From assembly GCA_903824785.1 (NCBI GenBank), contig CAIJYD010000020.1, positions 1-59,835 on the forward strand: 59,835 nt of DNA, in the 5' to 3' direction. The translations under genes and the position numbers were made by a program. Origin of the DNA: an uncultured Bacteroidota bacterium (GTDB lineage: Bacteria > Bacteroidota > Bacteroidia > Bacteroidales > VadinHA17). The notes beneath the pieces were generated by a model, which saw only the letters and a program-made list of their open reading frames with translations, was not told the DNA's origin and ran no database searches. Positions within the stretch are counted from its first letter, which is position 1; every line of letters begins with the position of its first letter. Positions 54,285 through 59,835 of the stretch are shown here, piece after piece.

Positions 54285-55499
54285 TTACTTATATAACAAA
54301 TATTTCTCCCTTATAGCAGAAAATTTGTTGAGTCCTTCTTTCCATGTTGCCCGTATCTGGCTTGCAGTCATCCCTTTAATTATCTGTTCTCGTAAAACGG
54401 GTCCGCCTGCAAGTACATCGAAATAGGCAGTAAAAAATTTACTCTTATCCGGGTATTCATTATAAGCTCCTATTATCAGATCGAGATTGAGTTCAGGTCT
54501 GGGTACCAGCTTACTGTCGATTGCACCCCTGAGGTCAGTCCCGAAGCACTTTTTCCCGAGCAACGGAGGGTTCTTTGCCCCGGGCACACTTTCGGGAGTA
54601 AAACTAAATCCTTTATCCGGAAGATCCGGTGATCCATAAACCTGAAACGGGAATGAGGTACCTCTGCCAAGTGAGAGGTTGGTTCCCTCAAAGAAGCAGA
54701 TTGAAGGATAAAGATACACTGCTGTCTGATTTGGTAGGTTCGGTGATGGTTTTACCGGAAGATTATAGAAAGTTTTGTGGTCATAGTTTTTACATTTCAC
54801 AACTGTCAGATCGCATTTGATTCCTCCATTAAGCCAGCCCTCCCCGTTTAACATCCCGGCATATTCGCCAACTGTCATTCCATGTGCAATGGGAACAGGG
54901 TCCATTCCAACAAATGAACTGTATGCCGTGTCGAGTATATTTCCGTCAAAATAGAAACCATTTGGATTGGGCCTGTCGAGAATGAGACATTTCACATTAT
55001 TTTCGGCACACGCTTCAAGAATATAATGAAGTGTTGAAATATATGTATAGAACCTTGCACCAACATCCTGAATATCAAAAATTACAATATCAATTCCAGC
55101 AAGATCCTGTGCGGTTGGCTTAAGATGTTTACCATAAAGGCTTGTCAAAGGAATCCCTGTCTCGCTATCTTTGCCATTATCGATCTTTTCACCGGCATCG
55201 GCCATATTCCTGAATCCGTGTTCAGGGGAAAATATCACCCGGATATCTGTTCCGATCGATAAAAGAGTATCGACCAGATGTACTTTTCCAACCATCGATG
55301 TCTGGTTTGCAACTATGGCTACTGATTTCCCTTTAATCGTATTCCGGTAAAGATCAATCTGGTATGATCCGGGAAGAGTGGTCTTTTCCGCTTTGCAGCA
55401 CAAAAGAGATACTAATAATAATGAGGTCAGGAAGAGGGGCTTTTTCATGTTTTGAAAATTATAGTCAGGTAAATTTAAGATTTTTCTCAGATCCATCAA
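54285..55499 (-). CDS. namZ: NamZ/DUF1343 exo-beta-N-acetylmuramidase, lipoprotein
   Basis: The protein matches DUF1343, the family of NamZ exo-beta-N-acetylmuramidases that act on peptidoglycan fragments: VAIVANQTSMVG, FSPEHGFRNMADAG, DIQDVGARFYTYISTL, LDRPNPNGFYFDGN, GMTVGEYAGML and EGTNLSLGRGT. The best start is Met18 (MKKPLFLTSLLL, 55448). It gives a lipoprotein signal with LLVSLLCC, placing the enzyme in the periplasm or outer membrane. The upstream Met at 55499 would add 17 polar residues. It is divergent from the LolC/E permease. Confidence 0.88.
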   Translation of the reverse strand: MMDLRKILNLPDYNFQNMKKPLFLTSLLLVSLLCCKAEKTTLPGSYQIDLYRNTIKGKSVAIVANQTSMVGKVHLVDTLLSIGTDIRVIFSPEHGFRNMADAGEKIDNGKDSETGIPLTSLYGKHLKPTAQDLAGIDIVIFDIQDVGARFYTYISTLHYILEACAENNVKCLILDRPNPNGFYFDGNILDTAYSSFVGMDPVPIAHGMTVGEYAGMLNGEGWLNGGIKCDLTVVKCKNYDHKTFYNLPVKPSPNLPNQTAVYLYPSICFFEGTNLSLGRGTSFPFQVYGSPDLPDKGFSFTPESVPGAKNPPLLGKKCFGTDLRGAIDSKLVPRPELNLDLIIGAYNEYPDKSKFFTAYFDVLAGGPVLREQIIKGMTASQIRATWKEGLNKFSAIREKYLLYK

Positions 55500-55651
55500 C
55501 TAAAATTGTAATTCCACATTGTTTATTTTTAACTCTGTGTTTCTGTGCAATCTCCTGTCAGCTTTCTTTTTACAGAATTATTTTAAAGTCCCTTTTTTTA
55601 TCGATTTAAAAATGGAATTGGATTAAAGTAACCGGATAACCTTTAATTTCT

Positions 55652-55659
55652 TAAATTTG
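55652..55659 (+). promoter_or_regulatory. -7 box TAAATTTG upstream of the LolC/E permease
   Basis: TAAATTTG fits TAnnTTTG and ends 16 bases before the ATG at 55676, which would give a very short leader. Confidence 0.4.
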
Positions 55660-55675
55660 GAGAGTTAGTAACCCG

Positions 55676-56920
55676 ATGAATTTATCATATTTCATAGCAC
55701 AAAGGCTTATCAAAGGGAGACGTGAAGAGACCTCTTTTTCACGTCCTATAAATGTCATTGCCATTATCGGCATAGCCATGGGGTTAGCTGTAATGATACT
55801 TTCAGTTTCAATACTTACAGGGTTCAAACAGGAGATCAGGGATAAGGTGGTAGGATTTGGTTCTCATATTCAGATCATGAACTTTGATTCAAACATTTCA
55901 TTTGAAACTGCACCCATAAGTGACGGTCAGGAATTTGTTCCTGAAATAAAAAAGATCCCGGGTATCAAACATTTGCAGGTCTTCGCCACGAAAGCCGGGA
56001 TAATAAAAACCGATCAGGAGATACAGGGTGTTGTACTGAAAGGTGTAGGAAGTGATTATGACTGGAGCTATTTCAGCAGTAATCTGGTTGAAGGTTCTGT
56101 GTTTACCGTTACCGACAGCGTAAGAACAGATAAAGTAATCATCTCCCGGAAGATTTCAGATTTGCTCAGACTTCGTATCGGAGATTCCTTTGCCATGCAT
56201 TTTATTCAGGATCCTCCGCGTATGAGAAAATTCACAATATGTGGCATTTACGAAACAAGCCTGGAAGAGTTTGACAAAATTTATGTCTTCTGCGACATCG
56301 GCCATATCAAACGGTTAAACGGTTGGAGCGATGACCAGATCAGCGGGTTTGAGGTATTTATTGATGATTTCGACCGGCTCGATGATATGACAGTAGCTGT
56401 GAGAGATGCCATTGGCTATAAAATTACAGAAGAAGAGACGAAATTCAAAGTTACCAATATCAGGATTAAATATCCCCAGATCTTTGACTGGCTGAACTTT
56501 CAGGATATAAATGTGGTAATTATTATTTTCCTGATGCTTGTTGTTGCAGGCTTTAACATGATATCCGGGTTGCTCATCCTTATTCTTGAAAAGACAAATA
56601 TGATCGGTGTTCTTAAAGCACTTGGCTCTGATGACATTACAATCCGCAGGATATTCCTTTACCAGGCAGCATATCTGATAGGGAAGGGCTTACTATGGGG
56701 CAATCTTATCGGAATCGGACTGGCATATCTCCAGCTTAAAACAGGGATGATCAGCCTCGATCCGACATCATATTATATTAAAACAGTTCCGGTAAATCTT
56801 GAACTCATGCATATTCTGCTGCTGAATGGAGGAACAATGGCTGCCATTATCATCATGCTCATTATCCCCTCGCAGCTGATAAGCAGGATCACACCTGTAA
56901 AAGCGATAAAATACGATTAA
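55676..56920 (+). CDS. LolC/LolE-type ABC transporter permease
   Basis: This 414-residue permease starts MNLSYFIAQRLIKGRR, typical of LolC/E proteins. The first helix has AIIGIAMGLAVMILSVSILTG, and the large periplasmic domain has GFGSHIQIMNFDSN and GVVLKGVGSDYDW. Three C-terminal helices follow, with GLLILILEKTNMIGVLKALGS. It moves lipoproteins from the inner membrane toward LolA with LolD. LolD is not adjacent but encoded at 7.0-7.7 kb. Its last four bases overlap the convergent kinase gene. Confidence 0.9.
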   Translation: MNLSYFIAQRLIKGRREETSFSRPINVIAIIGIAMGLAVMILSVSILTGFKQEIRDKVVGFGSHIQIMNFDSNISFETAPISDGQEFVPEIKKIPGIKHLQVFATKAGIIKTDQEIQGVVLKGVGSDYDWSYFSSNLVEGSVFTVTDSVRTDKVIISRKISDLLRLRIGDSFAMHFIQDPPRMRKFTICGIYETSLEEFDKIYVFCDIGHIKRLNGWSDDQISGFEVFIDDFDRLDDMTVAVRDAIGYKITEEETKFKVTNIRIKYPQIFDWLNFQDINVVIIIFLMLVVAGFNMISGLLILILEKTNMIGVLKALGSDDITIRRIFLYQAAYLIGKGLLWGNLIGIGLAYLQLKTGMISLDPTSYYIKTVPVNLELMHILLLNGGTMAAIIIMLIIPSQLISRITPVKAIKYD

Positions 56921-58269
56921 AAATTAAGGCAGAAAACTGTTTCATTTGAAGGAACAGATCTCACTTTCAGATTGCCTCCGTGAACCCGCATTATCTGTCG
57001 GGAAATACTCAGACCAATACCCGATCCGTTCTCCCTGGTTGTAAAAAACGGGACAAATATCTGATCGAGAATTGCTTCACTTATGCCGGGGCCGTTATCG
57101 ATGACACATATTTCAGGACGATAATCCTTATCAACACCGGCAATAACCCTGATCATCCCTGAAGGATTCTCTTCATTGGCTTCAATGGCATTTTTAATAA
57201 GGTTGAGGAGAACCTGAGAAATAAGGTTCTGGTCTGCTGTAATCTCCAGATCAGGATTGGTCAATGAAAAGGATAATTTAATTGTGTCGCTCTTTTCGAG
57301 CGAATCATAGAGAACCTTAACACGACTCAACAGGTCGGCTACCTTAAAAGATTTCTTTTCCGGATCAGGTATGCGTGTCAGTTTCCGGTACGATTCAACG
57401 AAAGACATCAGACCTTTTCCCTGTTCTTTTATGACATTTAACCCCTGCAGAGTCGAAGTTATTGTTCGTTCATTAACCTTTTCCGGGGAAACCGGTAATC
57501 CATCTTTGCTGTAAATCGCAAAAAGACTCTCTGACAAAGATGTTATAGGTGTTATTGAGTTCATTATTTCATGCATCAGCACCCGTATGAGTTTCATCCA
57601 GGACTGGATCTCTTTTTCATCCAGTTCATTCTTAATATCCTGTATGGAAAGGATTACCATCTCGGTATTATTGGTTTTGAATGAGGTAGCCTTAAGAGAA
57701 AGCTCCGTTTCGCCCTGGAGCGTTTTTAAGGCTACCAGCCGCCGTTCCGATGGTTTAATGGAGGAAATTTCCCGGAAGAGGTTTTTGTCAATACGATCTA
57801 TTTGCTGTAAATGGAAAAGCATATCTGTTGACAACAATCTTTTTGCTGAAGAATTGGCATGGATTATAAACCCTTTTTTATCATAAGTAATGATCCCAAC
57901 TGCAAGCTCTTCAAGTAAAATCCTGAAATACTGTTCCTGATTCCTGTTTTCAATTTTAAGATGTTTTATCTGTTGATTGACCTTGTTCATGTTACTGTAT
58001 AGATCCCTGATAATTGAATTTTTTTCATCCATGGAAAAAGAGAGAGTGGAATCATCATTTCTGACAGAATTGAAAAAGAATCCTATTTTCTTGTTAACGG
58101 TATTCAGATAAGAAATAAGATTTATTGTCACAAACAGAACTGCAAGGGCGGTAATAAAGGAAAAATGCAATGACTTCACAATAAAAACAAAAAATGAAAA
58201 GAGAAGAGACAGAATTACTATAAGAAGGACTCTTATTAATATTGAATAATAGAGCTTTATACTTATCAT
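56917..58269 (-). CDS. NtrB/NtrY-type sensor histidine kinase
   Basis: This 450-residue kinase has two N-terminal membrane helices (about 10-55), a PAS domain (AVGIITYDKKGFIIHANSSA) and a HisKA box around VLMHEIMNSITPI. Its ATPase motifs are NLIKNAIEANEENP, VIDNGPGIS and GSGIGLSISRQIMRVHGG. It overlaps the upstream response regulator gene by four bases (58266-58269, ATGA), so kinase and regulator are translationally coupled. The signal is not evident because only a short loop separates the helices. Confidence 0.92.
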   Translation of the reverse strand: MISIKLYYSILIRVLLIVILSLLFSFFVFIVKSLHFSFITALAVLFVTINLISYLNTVNKKIGFFFNSVRNDDSTLSFSMDEKNSIIRDLYSNMNKVNQQIKHLKIENRNQEQYFRILLEELAVGIITYDKKGFIIHANSSAKRLLSTDMLFHLQQIDRIDKNLFREISSIKPSERRLVALKTLQGETELSLKATSFKTNNTEMVILSIQDIKNELDEKEIQSWMKLIRVLMHEIMNSITPITSLSESLFAIYSKDGLPVSPEKVNERTITSTLQGLNVIKEQGKGLMSFVESYRKLTRIPDPEKKSFKVADLLSRVKVLYDSLEKSDTIKLSFSLTNPDLEITADQNLISQVLLNLIKNAIEANEENPSGMIRVIAGVDKDYRPEICVIDNGPGISEAILDQIFVPFFTTRENGSGIGLSISRQIMRVHGGNLKVRSVPSNETVFCLNF

Positions 58270-59636
58270 TTGCCGTATTTTTTAAATCTGTTATAAAGTG
58301 TTTGCCGGGTAATTCCAAGTTTTTCCGCTGCGGCAGTAAGATTTCCATTATTCTTCTCAATAGTATGACGGATCATTTGAATCTCCATCTCCTCAATTGT
58401 GGAGAAAGATTTGCTGTTTTCAACGTGGTTTGGGTTTTTCAGATACAAATCTTCCGGTATTAAAACAGACGTTTCAGATAATATTACTGCCTTTTCAATT
58501 GTATGCTGAAGTTCGCGGATATTACCCGGCCATGAGTATTTAAGAAGCTTTTCATTTGCCTTGGGGTTAATTTTAAGGTCTGGCTTATTATATTTCCATG
58601 AGTATTTTTTCAGAAAAAAATCGGCAAGAATAGTAATATCACTCCCGCGTTCCCTTAGTGGAGGCAACTCGATATGGATTGTATTTATCCTGTAAAGGAG
58701 ATCTTCCCTGAACAATCCTGTAGCCACCATGTTTTCAAGATCTCTGTTTGTTGCACATACAAGGCGTATATCAGAGGGAATAAGCTGATTAGAACCAACA
58801 GGTGTAATCTTCCGGTTCTCAATAGCTGCAAGGAGTTTAGACTGCAGATGGATTGAGAGGTTCCCTATTTCATCAAGGAAAAGGGTCCCTTTATCGGCAA
58901 TTTCAAATTTGCCTTTTCTGTTTTCATGCGCATCGGTAAAAGAACCTTTAATATGTCCGAACAGTTCACTTTCAAAGAGAGATTCACTCAATGAACCCAT
59001 ATCTACAGTTACAATCACCTCTTTCGAACGACCCGACAGACGGTGGATCTCCTGTGCAATCAATTCCTTCCCGGTTCCGTTCTCTCCGGTTATCAGAATA
59101 TTAGCTTCTGTTTTTGCTATCTTCCGCACCATATTCAGAACAGCCATCAGCTGAGGAGATGAACCAATAATAAACCGCTGTTCACGGTTCATCTCTTTTT
59201 TAAGTCCGGCTTCTCTCTCCTTAAGGTGACCTATCTCTCTCTTCGATAAATTAAGCTGAACACCCAGTTTAATAGTTGCCAGCAGTTTTTCATTATCCCA
59301 CGGTTTAAGGATAAAATCTGAAGCCCCCGACTTAAGGGCCTTCACCGCTATATCAATATCTCCATAAGCAGTTATCATTACCACAGAAATCTCAGGATTA
59401 CTCTCTTTTATCCTTTCAAGCCAGTAGAGTCCTTCATTGCCGCTATTTACACCCGATTTAAAATTCATATCAAGGATAACCAGGTTGTATTCATTTTTTT
59501 GCAATTCTGCCACCAGCTGGTTTGGATTTGAGAGAGTGGTTACTTTCTGAAACTCCTGTGAAAGCAGAATCTCGAGTGTGCTTAAAATGCTCTTATTATC
59601 ATCAATTATCAGAATATTTCCCTTTGCGGTCTGCAT
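58266..59636 (-). CDS. NtrC-family sigma-54-dependent response regulator
   Basis: The 456-residue regulator has a receiver domain (Asp12, Asp13 and phospho-acceptor Asp56 in NLVILDMNF, then KPW). The AAA+ domain has Walker A GENGTGKELIAQEIH and Walker B GTLFLDEIGNL. Its sigma-54 loop is GSFTDA in place of GAFTGA. A C-terminal Fis-type helix-turn-helix ends NLTAAAEKLGITRQTLYNRFKKYGK (key residues Thr-Arg-Gln-Thr-Leu). It activates RNA polymerase carrying sigma-54 after phosphorylation by the downstream kinase. Targets are unknown. Confidence 0.95.
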   Translation of the reverse strand: MQTAKGNILIIDDNKSILSTLEILLSQEFQKVTTLSNPNQLVAELQKNEYNLVILDMNFKSGVNSGNEGLYWLERIKESNPEISVVMITAYGDIDIAVKALKSGASDFILKPWDNEKLLATIKLGVQLNLSKREIGHLKEREAGLKKEMNREQRFIIGSSPQLMAVLNMVRKIAKTEANILITGENGTGKELIAQEIHRLSGRSKEVIVTVDMGSLSESLFESELFGHIKGSFTDAHENRKGKFEIADKGTLFLDEIGNLSIHLQSKLLAAIENRKITPVGSNQLIPSDIRLVCATNRDLENMVATGLFREDLLYRINTIHIELPPLRERGSDITILADFFLKKYSWKYNKPDLKINPKANEKLLKYSWPGNIRELQHTIEKAVILSETSVLIPEDLYLKNPNHVENSKSFSTIEEMEIQMIRHTIEKNNGNLTAAAEKLGITRQTLYNRFKKYGK

Positions 59637-59835
59637 ATTTAACTACTTAATTATTTTTCACCCCCTTTTTCCCCGGCTTTAAGTCAGCAATGAAGACCGG
59701 GGATTGAATAGCAATTGTAAATTTAATAGTTATAAAATATCAGCAAACAACATGTCAAATAATTTTACGATAAATTGTACTATATTATTTACAAAAGGAA
59801 GATCCTACCTATATTATATTATTGATTATTAGATA
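59637..59835. other. intergenic region at the window end
   Basis: AT-rich sequence upstream of the response regulator. CCCCGG (59671-59676) and CCGGGG (59697-59702) form a possible stem with a 20-base loop. No gene or consensus promoter was identified; the sequence continues outside the window. Confidence 0.5.

Overview
The window looks like a chromosomal segment from an anaerobic, marine- or sediment-type member of the Bacteroidetes (Bacteroidales/Marinilabiliales-like). This rests on a type IX secretion sorting domain with a PorP/SprF-like protein, a SecD-SecF fusion, many lipoproteins and Tat/Lol genes of Bacteroidetes type, a DUF4783-nadC-yihY block, and repeated TAnnTTTG promoter boxes. 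The organism is inferred from gene content only. No rRNA, tRNA, CRISPR array or intact transposase gene was seen.

Layout. (1) 1-4.3 kb is a visibly AT-rich accessory patch. It holds a probable IS21-type element end, a truncated Cys-rich gene, a lipoprotein, DUF4190-like and DUF2752 membrane proteins, a PsbP-like exported protein, two unknown genes, and a complete TIGR02757/DUF2400 gene facing the 3' remnant of a second, diverged copy. (2) 4.9-8.3 kb has a broken DUF819 transporter gene, a Tat-exported polysaccharide deacetylase, lolD, and a TatA/B protein with a long 11-residue-repeat tail. (3) 8.5-16.1 kb is one compact minus-strand operon: a DHOD-like flavoprotein, hdrC, hdrB, hdrA, mvhD/flxD, flxC, flxB, flxA. 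It encodes a complete HdrABC-FlxABCD complex, expected to couple NADH oxidation to ferredoxin and disulfide/thiol chemistry by flavin-based electron bifurcation. (4) 16.4-25.7 kb has secDF, a tripartite efflux set (adaptor, MacB-type permease without its ATPase, TolC) and glmM.

(5) 25.8-29.7 kb has rluB with an arginine-rich 11-residue repeat extension, era, der and a small lipoprotein gene. (6) 29.7-40.0 kb is a five-gene minus-strand block: a large T9SS type B surface protein, a PorP/SprF-like barrel, a PD40/PKD protein, an unknown exported protein, and a beta-propeller/Y_Y_Y receptor ending in a SpoIIE phosphatase. It reads as a cell-surface structure with its own sensor and is the least described system here. 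(7) 40.1-46.8 kb has a large NtrY-like sensor kinase, rlmH, DUF4783, nadC and yihY. (8) 46.7-59.8 kb has a glutamine synthetase, an unknown lipoprotein, valS, an aminotransferase, a NamZ-type muramidase, a LolC/E permease, and an NtrB/NtrC-like kinase-regulator pair.

Functional threads. The Hdr-Flx operon and DHOD-like protein form a redox hub. LolD and the LolC/E permease 48 kb away could be partners. Two separate NtrY/NtrB-type kinases and a sigma-54 activator suggest sigma-54 control nearby, although no clear -24/-12 promoter was spotted.
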